Below are positions 1 through 11,356 of a stretch of 64,000 bases of DNA, one piece after another. This DNA is from Cercozoa sp. M6MM (taxonomy: Eukaryota; Endomyxa: Ascetosporea). A program made the position numbers and the translations under genes. Location of the stretch: assembly GCA_040357565.1 (NCBI GenBank), contig JBDODJ010000002.1; one strand, 5' to 3'. The notes under the pieces were generated by a model. That model made no database searches and was not told the DNA's origin. It was given only the letters and a program-made list of their open reading frames with translations. Positions within the stretch are counted from its first letter, which is position 1. Every line of letters begins with the position of its first letter.

Positions 1-1870
1 CACCCCTATACCCCCCAGTATACCCCCCCCCCAGCTAGGGCAAATACCGGCCACGGCGGCGAGGCCGTCATTGTCGAGGCAGTCCATGTCCTCCACCACC
101 AGCGTGTCGAACACGTCGGTAAAGTGCTGCACACACACACACATTCCGCAGCCTTAATTAGCACCACATTGCAGCCTTAATCATCCCCATTGCAGCCTTA
201 ATTGACTACGCCCTTTTAACCAAATCTGCGTACCAAGGGCCGAGTCAACGCGGCAATGTCGGCCGTCGTCACTTTTTGCTTCTGCGCCTTCTGTGCCTAC
301 TCACTTGGGGTACCAGGGGGGGGGGGGGGGGTAAAGGGGGTGTGTACGAACCTTGTTGGCCATCTTGACGGCCTTGTCCGACGACGACACTGTCTCCGAC
401 GCTACACATCCGAGGGAGGGGTCGGGAGTAACAGGGGGTAGGGGGTAAGGGGGCAAGGAAAGGGGTGTACCACTCGGCGCCTCCAACGCGGCCGTGTTGG
501 TGGCCGACGAAGCCTTCTGTGCCAGCACACTGGCCTCGCTCTGGTCCGTGAAGCACTCCTGCAGGAGCAGCGCCGCGCTCTTCTCGCCGAACGCGCGCAT
601 CAGACAGTCCTGGGTGGGGGGGGGGGGTAAGAGGGTAAGACGGTAAGGGGGTAAGAGGGTAAGGGGAGGATAGGGGTAAGAGGACAGGGGGGTAAGAGGA
701 TAGGCGGGGAGTAAGAGAGGGGGGGGGGGTAAACCCGGCTACCAGCACGAGCACGCGCGGCCGCAGTTCCTCGCGATCGCAGTGCGCCAGGTACGTGGCC
801 AGCAGTCCACTGCGCGAGTCCGGACTGGGCGCGCGCCTGTCCAGTTGTACACAGGCCCGTTCGTACGGTCCATTTGTACCAACCCATTTGTACCAGTCCA
901 TTTGTACCGGTACATTTGTACCAGTCCACAGAAACACAGGGACAAGGGACACAAAGTACCAATCCTCGAGCAGCTGCGGCGCCACCTGCACGCGCGGTCG
1001 CAGATGCGTCGGCATGCCTAAGAAACGCAGCCTTAACAGTGAGACCAAGCACCCTTAACCAAAACAAACGGCTACCCTTGGTGACCGAGATCGACGCTGC
1101 CAGAACGGCCTGCACGAGGCGGCGCGCCACGTCTGCGTCGAGGTAGGGAAGGAGGAAGTAAAGGGGAGTAAGGAGGGGGTAATGGGGGGGGGGGGGGGTA
1201 AAGCTCACCCTGCGAAGGACAGGCAACGTTGAGCGGCTGTCCCAAGAACTGCAGCGACACGGCCGACGGCGTCGCTTCCGACACCTCAATGTTCTCCAGG
1301 TCCTGTCCATATGTACCGTAAGTGCCGAGCCCATCTGTACCGAGTCTGTTTCGGGGTCCAAACGGACCAGGATTGAGTAGTTCTGTCGCACGCTGCGTCG
1401 CAGTGCGCCCACCTTGAGCGACACCACGCGGAACCTGCCCTCGCCCAGCATTCTCGTACAGTCCCATCCCATCTCAACAGACCCCACACAACACACCAGT
1501 AGACCCCACACAACACACCAGTAGACCCCACACACACACTCGACACACTCACAGTGACTAGCAAACTACCGAGTCACAACGAGAATTCGCTCCTTCACTG
1601 TTGTCGATGCCGTAGCCAAAGCGACCTAGATCCAAGCAAATGCACCACAAAAGCAGGACTGAAATATCTGGGCTCTAAGATACCCACGACTTGAACACGG
1701 CCTCCTGGCCCAGATGCGACATCACGCTCGACACATAGGCTGCAGCCACACATTGGGTTTTCTTATATTTGTGTATGTGACAAGGTCACAAGCACCCCCA
1801 CAACGGAAAGTACAAACTGACCATCCTCCTCGGCGTCGATCGGGCGCTCCAGAGCGGAGACCTGTGCCAT
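1..1870 (-). CDS. Partial CARMIL-like protein (PH-like N-terminus), runs off the left edge
   Basis: The ATG at 1870 opens MAQVSALERPIDAEED. In-phase exons follow leftward: AYVSSVMSHLGQEAVF near 1690-1745, then KERILVVTR near 1570-1590, then GEGRFRVVSLKVGALR near 1400-1450. Further exons carry ADVARRLVQAVLAAS (about 1080-1143), RSGLLATYLAHCDREE (about 760-840) and QHFTDVFDTLVVEDMD (near 60-130). The pattern 'ERILVVT...', a strand-rich stretch, an amphipathic helix and 'GLLATYLAHCD' follows the order of the CARMIL PH-like domain and the segment leading into its leucine-rich repeats. CARMIL proteins bind capping protein and regulate actin at membranes. The LRR part would lie outside the window. 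Introns are G-rich on the + strand, that is, long C tracts in the transcript. The assignment rests on pattern similarity and is moderate; a different LRR protein is possible. Confidence 0.4.
868..925. repeat. Tandem CCATTTGTACC-type repeats inside an intron
   Basis: The 11-mer CCATTTGTACC and close variants occur about four times back to back. It sits in an intron of the minus-strand gene, where it reads GGTACAAATGG. Single copies recur elsewhere (near 5330, 37437, and the variant CCATGTGTACC near 15793). Confidence 0.7.
1484..1540. repeat. Short tandem repeat, about 22 bp unit
   Basis: The unit AGACCCCACACAACACACC followed by AGT is present in two to three near-perfect copies. It lies in an intron of the CARMIL-like gene and is a simple minisatellite. 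Confidence 0.7.
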
Positions 1871-2428
1871 AGCACCGTGTTAGTACTGTGTACACTAACA
1901 CTCACTCCCACGGCTACTTTCAGAGCTTTCGGGTCACGCACGTGCATCAAGTGGATTTTTAAGGCTGCGTCCGCGCTGCACAGAGCGCCGGTTGCTCCAA
2001 AAACAAGAACAAACCAACAAACTCGTTGTTTCCACTCGAATTCTCGGTGAGCTTGACTGTGCTTATGCCTGCTGGTTGCGCTGCGCGCGCTGCGAGCGGT
2101 TCTGCCCGTTTTTCTCGCGCTGCGCCGTGGGTGTGACACTAAAAGCCAAGTGCGAAGGAGTGTCTCTGGGTCCGCTGCAACGGTGGTATGTGTGCCTCGC
2201 GGCCACTACGGCCGCACTGCGCGTGACCGTGGGGTGCCGGTGAAAACACGTCTGTGGCTGTGAGAAATCTGGCCCGCAGATCGTGCACTTCCCGGTGTTG
2301 TGTGCCCCACCTCCCAGACTCCCGTAGGCTGCGCCATCCCCGCTGAGACAGCGCTTTTTTGCGTTTTGTGCTGAAACATGCTTTTTCGTGCTGTGTATTG
2401 TGTTTTTTTGTGGTGCAGATTCTGCAAG

Positions 2429-2821
2429 ATGGTGCTCGTTTCGGTTCTGGCCAACACGCTGAACTCGCTCGTGAACGCTGAGCGTCGCGCCAAGCGTCAG
2501 GTTCTGCTGCGCCCGTCGTCGAAGGTCGTGATCAAGTTCCTGCAGGTCATGCTCAAGCACGGCTACATTGGCGAGTTCGAGGTCATCGATGACAAGCGCG
2601 GCGGCAAGATCGTCGTGCACCTCAACGGTCGTCTCAACAAGTGCGGCGTGATCTCGCCGCGCTTCGACGTCAAGGTCAACGAGATGGGCAAGTGGCAGAC
2701 GCAGCTCCTGCCGTCGCGTCGCTTCGGCTACCTGGTGCTGACGACGTCGTCGGGCATCATGGACCACGAGGAGGCCCGCCGCAAGCACGTCGGTGGCAAG
2801 ATCCTCGGCTACTTCTACTAA
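2429..2821 (+). CDS. RPS15A: Cytosolic 40S ribosomal protein uS8 (RPS15A)
   Basis: The 130-residue product has the usual length for eukaryotic uS8. It is a component of the small cytosolic ribosomal subunit that binds 18S rRNA in the central domain. The start [18 protein letters not shown] aligns with the family start, and the signature stretches [46 protein letters not shown] and GGKILGYFY are intact. The coding region is a single exon. An upstream in-frame ATG at 2378 would add 17 residues unlike the family, and the TTTTTTGTGGTGCAG just before the ATG looks like the end of a 5'UTR intron, so 2429 is chosen. Codon use is strongly GC-ending, as expected for a highly expressed gene. Confidence 0.97.
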   Translation: MVLVSVLANTLNSLVNAERRAKRQVLLRPSSKVVIKFLQVMLKHGYIGEFEVIDDKRGGKIVVHLNGRLNKCGVISPRFDVKVNEMGKWQTQLLPSRRFGYLVLTTSSGIMDHEEARRKHVGGKILGYFY

Positions 2822-3279
2822 GTGTCTTCTTGCTCAGCTGAGTCGCGCCTTTTGCTAGTGGAAAAACTACCATCAGAAAACAATCAGGTGGAGACCCAAA
2901 CATTCGATGCCACGTTCTGCTGCTGATTCGGCAATTTTCTCCTGCGACAGCAGATGGTCAGGGATAGGGCACCAGCCGTTGGCAAAACCCATGTGCGATC
3001 ACTGATCGTTTGTGATCATCTGTGATCAATTGCAAGTGGTGCTCTTGGCCGGACCACAACCCAGGGTGACAGTTGACTGCTAACGACAACAAGCCACCAA
3101 GAGTGTGCGCTGTTCACCGCTTTGTTGACAGCGAGCGCCTGGAAGCCTTCTCAACCCTGACAGGTGTGTGCCAGTGCTTGTGTGTTCACTCCAACTTAAT
3201 CGATCTCTTGGGTACCGAAGCATCTGCGTGCTTTTTCCGTTCATGTTGCTGATTCTCGGGACAATGGCAGGACGCACGC
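2822..3279. other. Intergenic, no gene seen; GATCA-rich patch
   Basis: This holds the 3' flank of uS8 and the upstream flank of the RGS receptor-like gene. At 2995-3032 there are four overlapping TGATC/GATCA motifs at near 10-base spacing, which could be a binding-site cluster or chance. Nothing coding is supported. Confidence 0.4.
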
Positions 3280-6200
3280 ATGTCAAAGCCGGACAGGACG
3301 ACTGCGTCGAGTGCCTTTGTTGGTATAGGCGGCGCCTTGACGACACGGCAGGGTACAACGCCCTCCCTCCATCCTACCTTGCTCGGCTTATGCAGCACGG
3401 TGCGTGGTTCAGAGACTGTCCTCTCGGAGAGCAAGCCGAAACAGTTCACCGAAAATGGTGTCTTGAAGGCCGACCAGCAGGTGCTTGTCTGGAGGGACAC
3501 GTCCCGTCGCACTCGACACTGACCATGTTGTTTGTGTGCGCAGAAACGCAAGTTGGAGTCGCGCATGCGCATTGCCACGATGTTGTTCTTTGTGCTAGCC
3601 CTGTCGATCTCGATATTCTTTGTTGTGGTATGCCCCCCCCCCGATACTTCAATCTTGTCCCCTCACTGAACATACCTGTACAGCGGCGTCTGCAAGAACG
3701 CGGCGTTGTTGACTCGGACATGGTGTGCGAGCCTTGCTTTGTATCTGTACCTGACCGTTGTTGTTTGTTGGACCTACTGGCTTTCTGTGACAGGAGCGTA
3801 CGGTAGCACTCTTCGTGGGACACTCGCGCATCAACGCTGGTCTAACCGCGGTAGCCCTCGGTCTTGTGTAAGGGAGGGAAGCACTATCTATGATGCTGTC
3901 TCTTAGGCGGTCGTAATCGCTAATGCGGTGCGACCGGCCGACGTGATGCCAGAGGCAGAGTACCAAGCACTGCGGGGTAACTCTCTGTTCTTCTCCTGCA
4001 ACACATTACACGTGATCTTTTGACAGCGGAGGGCCAGCAGCAAGCGGATGTGCTGCCAGACACCATCGCCTCGGTGCTGGCGAACTTTCCGCAGACAGTG
4101 CGCGACACTATCGACGATCTCGGACTCAACGAGGACGACTCTGCCAGAGTGGCCTCTTCTACTATCAGATAGACACGCACAGATGCATATATATATATAT
4201 ATATATTTACATATCGCTAAATGTAGATACATGGTGTATGTACCCACAGGTAGAGACCTGCAAGGGAGGCCACAGCGAGAGCACTGGTGTCAGCGAGGAC
4301 GTACTGCGCCAAGAGTGCTGGGCCGTCGTGCAGGGCGCGTACGGCAATGTAACTTAACCCTCTTTCCCCTACCCCTCTATCCCTACCCTCACTTCGTACC
4401 CTTACCCCTCTCACATAGCCGGTCCCAACTGCTGAGGAGCGCAATGAGTTGTTGGCACGTGCCACGTTTTTCAAAGTCGACACTGCCGCCAAGACTCTTC
4501 CTGTATGCTATTCATCCCCTGTCTTTACTCCTACGCCTCTCCTTTGTACCCCCCCCCCCCTAATGCAGTCGTTTGTGAACCCGGTGACGGGCACGATGGC
4601 GCTGCGACGCCAGTTGCCGCTGAACGAAACCTCGGCGCGTGTAGCCTTGACCTTCAAGGAGGCCTTGGTACTACCCCTGCTACTACCCGGTGATTCCAGG
4701 CATGAATGTGCATTGTTGTTGTGCTGTGTGGGACAGCTGCTGTTCCGTGTGCTGGACTACAACGGCGCCATTGATGCCAGCATCACCTCCATTGCGGTAT
4801 GCCTCTTTACACTACTATACTGTATATCCAGATATATATTGAGTATGCAGAAACAACAAGGCCAGGACCTGCGCGACATGGCTGTACGTATGCCCCTCTC
4901 CACCTACTTCTTTTACTCCCCCTCCCCCTGCCGTGCGTGCAGAAAGGCGACGACGCCGTGGCGATCGTGCTGCTGTGCATCTCGATTTTGTTCTGCGTGG
5001 CCTTTTGCTTCTGGTTCGGTGGTACGGCACACCTACGAGCATACGGACCCCAGTTGGGCGTACCAGTTTGGCGGACCAAATAGGACAATAGGACAGGACA
5101 TGTGTTGTTGCTGTTGTAGTGTGGCGCAACGTGCACTCCAAACTGTCCTTCGAGCTATCGAAATCGGCGCGGCGACTCGAGATGCGGTACGTTTTTTGTC
5201 AGGGGCGCGAATTATAGTGTTTGATTAAGGCTGCCTTTTTACCACCTAACCTTGGCAGAGCACAACAGGGTGAGATCGAGCTGCAGGTCGATCTGGTACA
5301 CTCTGAGCTGCATTGAACTCCTGTCCCGTCCATTTGTACCGACCAGTTTGGACAAGTGTTGCTGTTGGCGTAGACACAAGGTACCGAAGAAGGTGCCGAA
5401 GACAGCGAGTCCTCGGTCTCGTTGTCGAATGTAGTTTCTCTCTTTTTTACCCTTGCCCCCCCACCCAGCTCCCTTACCTTGTCCCGTCCCAGTCGTCGTC
5501 GCTCGGCATTGACGTAGCCGACCAAGCTGTACGACACGCAATATAGTACCCTAAAAAGAAAGGTTAAGGGGTGTCGGATGCAGGTACGTGACAAGTTCCG
5601 CCGACGTCGCTTTCTGGTCCTCGTGTCGATCGTTGTGTTCGCGTGTATTGCCCACTTTACCTCCCCCCCCCCTACCCCTAAAACCCCCTTCCCTACCTCC
5701 TCTTCCGTAGCCGTGGTGGCGGCCCTGTCGGTAGTAGTGTTTCTCGGCAGTCGCGTCGTTAATGATGCTGCTGACGACTTCTCCGAGTCCAACTACTCTG
5801 TACTCTCACCCCCCTACCACCTACCACCTACTCTTCACCTGCCCTTTTATCCCCGCCTCTCCCATTCTAGGTGGCCAGGAATTCGAACTACCTGTACGAG
5901 TTCTCGCTGTCGCTGATTCAGTTCACCACCATGTAAGACCCCTTAAGCTTCTCTGTACCCACCCCTTGTATTATCCCCTATAGGTGGCTAACTGGCCAAG
6001 TGCTTAATGGCGCCGATCCGAGTACACTTGTTCGTTTACCTCCCTACCGTTTACTCCCTTCCTAATCTTTGCAGACAACCACAAGCAGTACATATTGACG
6101 TTGACCTTGTTTCCTGACTACATCGGCACCACCTTTAATAGCACGGTAGGGTCTGGTTTTACCTACCCTTACCCCTTACCCCCTTCCCCCTTGCCCCCTG

Positions 6201-8032
6201 ACTCTTACCCTTGGCCCCTTTGGGACAGCTGGAGGCCCTGACGGGCGATCTGCGTGAGCGCGTGCTGCCACAGGAGAAACGCTTCCGTCAGCTGGAGCAG
6301 CAACTGATCCAGGATATCTATGTGCGCTCGCGTGACAACCTCACCGCCGAGATTGGCGACAAGTACCGCGTGCATGTGGTACTCCACCTACCCTCCTTTT
6401 AATCTCCTTTTACCCCCCCCCCCCCCCCCCACCGTCCTCGCAGTTGGAGCCATCCAACGGCACGATGTCGAACGTGTCCTACCAGGACTGGGACGAGGTC
6501 TACAAGACCGAGTACGACCAAGCCATAGCACCGATCGTTGACTACTGGAGCGACACGATTCACTCCGATGAGGTGCTCGACATGGAGAGCGAGATGTTGG
6601 AGGTATGTTCTCCACCTTCATCCCTGCCTCTTTATCTTTTACCCCCCTCCCTCCCCTGCGCGAGCAGATCTCGCGCGAGTTAATCGCCGTGGCCGAATTG
6701 CAGCGTCAAGGTGCGCTTGTTGTTTTGATGTTGTTGTTGTTTTTGCTGTTGTTTTTGCTGTTGTTGTGGTTTTTTGCTGCTGTTGGTGTTGTTGATTTGG
6801 TGTTTCTCCTGTTTGTAGAAACGCTGGACGAGACGCTCAACTCGACGCTTGTTGTGACTGGTGGGTTTGTGCCCTCCCCTTACCCCATTCACCCCCTTTA
6901 CCCTTTACCCTTTATTCCCAACAGTTGTGGCCAGTGTCGTCGCCGTGCTGCTGCTGCTGGCGCTTGTCGTCGTTGTCATCTCCGTTCGGCAGTTCGGTAT
7001 TGTTACCTACCCCCTTTTATGCCCCCTCTAATCCCCCCGGAGTGCAGGCGAAACGTCAGCGCTCGTGTTTTCGATGCAGTTCTGGACGGTAGGCATTGTA
7101 TAGTTTACCTCCACCCCTACCCCTTACCCCCCCCCCCCGTGTGTGTACAGGTGGAGCGCCTCCTGGCAGACGAAGAGGCGTGTGGTCTTTTGAGGAAACA
7201 GGCGCAGAGGCAGCTCTCTGGTAGGACGCATTTATACTTCCCTTACACTCCCTTACCCCTTTACCCCCCCCCCCCTCCTGTAGTCGAAAACGTCGACTTT
7301 TTGCAGCACATGAATCGACTGCACATTTATGTGCTCGGTCTGCGCAAGGGCGATGCACGTGAACTTGTGGTAGTTTAGCCCCTTCCGGTTCCTTTTCTTT
7401 ACATCCCCCCCCCCCAGAACAAGTTCATCAAGGAGGGTTCGTCGCACGAGCTCAACATTGCTGCCTCGTTGCGTCGGCGGATCATAGAGACCTTTGTAGC
7501 GTTTTTCCTATACCCCCCTGCCCTCTTTACCCCTCCCCATTCGCCAGGACGCGTGTTGCGGTGAGGCCACGGACAAGAACGACGCGCTCGAGGACTGGTA
7601 CAGCTGCCTTTACTCTACTCTTGGTTGATCCTCTTGTTTTAGCCCCTTGTTTTATCCCCTCTTGCTTTACCTCCTTTTTGGTTTACCCCCCCCCCCATAA
7701 CAGCGATGAGTCGCTGCCGGCCTTGCTACTGCAGTGTCGCGAGGTAGCGTCCGACCTCATCGTGACTAACGTCTTTCAGGTACTCTTGGACTGCGTACTG
7801 GACTGGACTGTACTGGAATGGACTGGATTGTGTGTGTGGCTGCAGTATCTCGTGGAAGGCGATGAATTCAAGCAGTTCGAACTCCGTCGCCGACAGGAGA
7901 TGCAGGCAGAGTGTACGCCCTATTATTGCCCCTCCCTCACCCTCGTTCCTGGTTACCCTTTCTGTCCGTGTCTGCGCAGTTGCGCTTCTGTCTCAGCACA
8001 TGGCGTCTGTCGAGCTGTCGCCGACACCCTGA
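3280..8032 (+). CDS. Multi-pass membrane protein with C-terminal RGS domain
   Basis: There are about 25 short exons. Resolved ones are 3280-3480, 3544-3627 (TM: TMLFFVLALSISIFFVV), 3697-3867 (TM: LALYLYLTVVVCWTYWL), 3907-3976 and 4027 onward. A polar, partly Cys-containing ectodomain follows (4027-4690). Further TM segments are AIVLLCISILFCVAFCFW (near 4965), FLVLVSIVVFACIAHF (near 5610) and VAVVAALSVVVFLGS (near 5715). A second ectodomain with sequons NST and NGTMSNVS spans 5880-6870, then a TM (VVAVLLLLALVVVVIS, near 6940). The cytosolic tail from about 7150 has LSVENVDFLQHMNRLH, FIKEGSSHELNIAASLRR and VTNVFQYLVEGDEFKQFE, which are the ordered core helices of an RGS domain. RGS domains accelerate GTP hydrolysis by G-alpha. 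The stop TGA is at 8030. It resembles receptor-RGS hybrids known from plants and some protists, but two ectodomains are unusual. Exon joins in the middle are approximate. Confidence 0.72.
7142..7920 (+). other. RGS domain exons of the membrane protein
   Basis: Five exons build one RGS fold. VERLLADEEACGLLRKQ with LSVENVDFLQHM (7150-7320) gives the N-terminal helices and the 'S-x-E-N-x-x-F' motif. FIKEGSSHELNIAASLRR (7425-7490) gives the 'G-x-x-x-E-L-N-I' core. LLLQCREVASDLIVTNVFQ (7728-7779) and YLVEGDEFKQFELRRR (7846-7895) give the C-terminal helices. All junctions are GT-AG and the motif order matches the family. Confidence 0.75.
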
Positions 8033-8460
8033 TTTAAGAACCGTAATACCCCGTCGATCGATGTGTGGCTGACTGAAAATAGTATCAGATGGCGAACCCT
8101 CATCTAAACGCAATTACAGCGTGTTTAAATGACTCGATATGCACTAGCATGCGATTAACACACTGGTGCACTGCTCATAGTTCCGTCTTAGTTAACACTG
8201 AGATGTGTTTTTATGAATCGGCAAACGCAAAAACAAAAACAGGCTCGCTCTTCCGTCCTTGGTTTCGACAGGAACATTGTCCACGGTACTGTGTCCTGGT
8301 AAGGCTTCCTCGGGCATTGATATTTGAGGCTGTTTTCTGTACACGTTTAGCGTGGGGGGCCACTTTTTACTTTTTGTGTGGAAAAATACCAAAATCCTCA
8401 ATATTGAGATTGTTCGTTTCTTGCTCAGGTCAAGAGGTTTGACAGCGACCTTACGTTACG
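8033..8460. other. Intergenic region with no supported gene
   Basis: This is about 430 bases between the RGS gene stop and the RRM gene start. It is AT-richer than its neighbours. No exon with a family match or good splice context is visible. It probably holds the RRM gene promoter and 5'UTR. Confidence 0.5.
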
Positions 8461-10465
8461 ATGACTGCATCTATGAGCACAGGCGTGATTCCTGGTAGCA
8501 TGTTTGATGCGAGCGTTTCTTTTGAGGTGTCTCGTGTGTAATGCGAGTGTTGCACAGCGAGTGCGTGGCTATACATTGACAACATCGATGTGACATGCTC
8601 CGAGCAAGCACTGCGCGAGTTCCTGGGTCAGTACGGTGAGATGCGAAGCTGCTCGCTCAATCTGCACGGTCGGCGGCCGTATGGCTTTGCTCAGATGGCG
8701 AGCGAGCTCGATGCCGCCCGCTGCGTGCGACACCTGCATGACGTAGTGCTCTTGTTCTTTGCCCCCCCCCCCCCCCCCCTGCTACCCTTTCCCCTGTCCA
8801 TACATTATTCCCTGTACCCAGGCGACATGGGGCGTGCGCAAGGTGAAGGTGCTACCGCGTTCCAACAAGCCGGACGGCAGTCAAGGGCCGGCCTACGCGA
8901 CGCGCGTGCTGGTGCGGCAGTTGCCCAAGAGCGAGGGCACGAGCAAGGAGGCGCTGGAGCAGCGCGTGCGACGAGCCTTCGAGCGGTTCGGCGGCCTGGA
9001 GCAGGTGATGATGGTGCCGCGCGAACTCGGCAGCACGGACGCCGTGGCCGAGGCGGTGGCCACGGCCATGACGGAAGGCACGCCGGTGCCGCGGCCGGTT
9101 CCGACGGGTTCCAGCGTCTCGCCGGCACAGGCTTCAGCACAGGCGCAGGAGAGCTACACGCCGCAACCGACGGCAGGCTACGAGGCCGTGCTGCGCTTCC
9201 AGTCGCCTGCGCAGGCTGCTGCTGCCATCGAGGAGCAGAGTGGCCGGCCTCTGCCGCCGGACAGTGCTGCTGCTGCTGCTGCTGCTGTCCCTGCTGCTGC
9301 TGCCCCTGCTGCTGCTGATGATGCTAAGCAAGAGGACAAGCAGGAGACACAGGCGGAGACACAGCAGGAGGCACCGGTCAAGGTCAAGTTCCTGGCCGCC
9401 TCGCGCAGTGGTCTCGACACCTACCGCTCGTCGCAGTCGTCGACGTCGATGCTGCCGCCGGGCGTGCGGCCGCACGATCTCTTTGGCATCTATGTCGCGC
9501 AATTCCCTCTGCACTGGACGCCCGATGACTTGGTATATATATATATATATGTACAATAGGTATATGGTATACATGGGGGATTGTGTGGACACACAGGTGG
9601 CACTGTTCCGCGACCAAAACTGCGTCAACGCCAAGGTGCTGACCAAGCCGGGCGCCGCTCCCAACCGCGGCATGGGCTTTGCGCACTTCGCGCACCTCCA
9701 CGAGGCGCAGGCCGCGCAGCGCTTCTTCGACGGCAAATGTCCGCACGATGCCGTTGTGCCCATCATGGTGCGCATGGGTACTGCGCCCTTACTTTCTTCC
9801 CTTTACCTCCTTTACCCCTACTTTCTTTACCTCCTACCTACTCACCCCGACTTATCCCCCTCCCCCCAGCGAACCGCAAGCGACCGCCGGTGCAGCCGTA
9901 CGGCGCGAGTCCTTACGGCGCCGCTCCGGGCGGCTACGGTCCGCAGTACAACCAGTACGGTGCTCGTCCGTATGGACAGTCTGCTGGCTACGGACAACAG
10001 CAGCCGTACGGACAGCCGTCTGGCTACGGACAGTACCCACAGTCTGCGTAAGCTTCTTTCATCTACCCCTGCCTCTTACCTTTACCCCCCCCTCCCCGCA
10101 GGTACAGTGCACCGCCGCCGACGCAGGCACACCAGCCGCCGCAGCACGCGCAGTACGGTGCCTACCCGTCGGCCTCGCATGCACCTGCCCCGCACCATGC
10201 GGCCTCGCATGCGCCTGCCCCGCACCATGCCGCCCCGCATGCGCATGCGGCGCCGCACCACCCGGCACCTCATCATGCAGCCTCGCACCCGCCTGCACCG
10301 CACGCTTCGCACGCACACGCTTCGCACGCACACGCGTCGCATCCCCGTGGTACTTCATCTGTATCTACGTATGTATACATCTATATATATATATATATAT
10401 ATGTATATTTTTATGTGTGTGCATGTGATGTGTATGTATGTGTAGGCACTCCTCCGCAGTACTAA
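8461..10465 (+). CDS. Three-RRM RNA-binding protein with low-complexity tail
   Basis: The exons are 8461-8494, 8558-8742, 8822-9532, 9597-9777, 9870-10047, 10102-10349 and 10446-10465. Every junction is GT-AG and in phase, giving 518 residues from MTASMSTGVIP to the end PRGTPPQY. RRM1 starts WLYIDNIDVTCSEQALREF with YGFAQMAS as RNP1-like. RRM2 is ATRVLVRQLPKSEG with a long insertion before YEAVLRFQSPAQA. RRM3 is FGIYVAQFPLHWTPDDL with GMGFAHFAHLHEAQ. The tail has repeated PYG and GYG(Q) units (9890-10047), then a His/Ala/Pro-rich stretch (10140-10340). Such tails suggest phase separation or granule association, as in hnRNP-like or splicing proteins; the specific RNA target is unknown. The intron at 9533 begins with an AT dinucleotide run. 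Confidence 0.85.
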
Positions 10466-10520
10466 AAGCAAGGCCGGATCTTCCTCTCGATGTGGTATTC
10501 CTCTCTTGTGTGTCTGTGTC

Positions 10521-10556
<36 letters not shown>

Positions 10557-11356
10557 TGTGTGTGTCTGTGTGTCTGTGTGTCTGTGTCTGTGCGTGTTTT
10601 TTGAATGATGACACGTATGCGTGTGCATAGACTACTGGCTACTACCACTACTACCCCAACTCTACCACTACTTCACTACTGGCTCTACCACTACCTCACT
10701 ACCATTACTGCGGATACCCGGAGGAGTGTGTACTTCGCGCGTGTGTGCCTGTCTCGCGTGTATGTGTATCGAGTGTTGTTGCTGTGTACGTATTTGGTTC
10801 ATTACGATACTATTCGGTCTTAGTGTCTACCCCACCATACCTTATCAGTATGTATCCCATCATGCTTACCCTACGCTACTAAATGCGTTACTCGTACGAG
10901 CTAGTACTACCATAACTGCATATCTCGATCTCATCTACCCGAGCATCGGCTGGCTTGCGCACCTGACCCACTTACGATTCGCGCTGATCGGCATCCGTCA
11001 GCTGCGATGACGATGGTCGGGCGGGACGTGTACGCTGGTCGGAGGGGTGGAAGCATGGCGTAGAAATCCCGTTATTGTTCTGCCAGTTTGCAGTTGGTGC
11101 ACCCCGTGCGGGCACGTCCGTCTTACCGCTGTCCCTTAGTTAGGACTTGAGCCGTTGGTTAATTTCGATCCGCAGCTGCTGACCAGGTGCGCTTCGCTCA
11201 ACCGGCAGTTTGTAGAACAACGCAGTTACGACGATATCTATGGCACACTATTTATGGTATTACAGTTGAATCAATCCGATCGCGCCTAGGCCTGCAATTT
11301 ACGGCAAACCCTTGCGCAGCTGCAGCACACTATCCACTGACAGCACTGACAGGTGC
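10466..11356. other. Intergenic, TG microsatellite and TACCAC-type simple sequence
   Basis: A (TG)n tract with TCTGTG interruptions spans 10510-10595. It is followed by an ACTACTGGCTACTACCAC-like simple repeat (10630-10705). The remainder shows no coding signal with splice support. Convergent genes flank it, so it holds two 3' ends. Confidence 0.6.

Noticed and set aside
4186-4207. AT run as a possible promoter TATA element
   Set aside because: It sits inside the RGS gene among coding exons and resembles the AT runs in introns at 9533 and 10382.
6400-6440. Long C runs as sequencing error or frameshift in coding sequence
   Set aside because: Runs of C (also near 4550, 7130, 8762, 46520 and others) all fall in introns before AG acceptors, so they act as polypyrimidine tracts.
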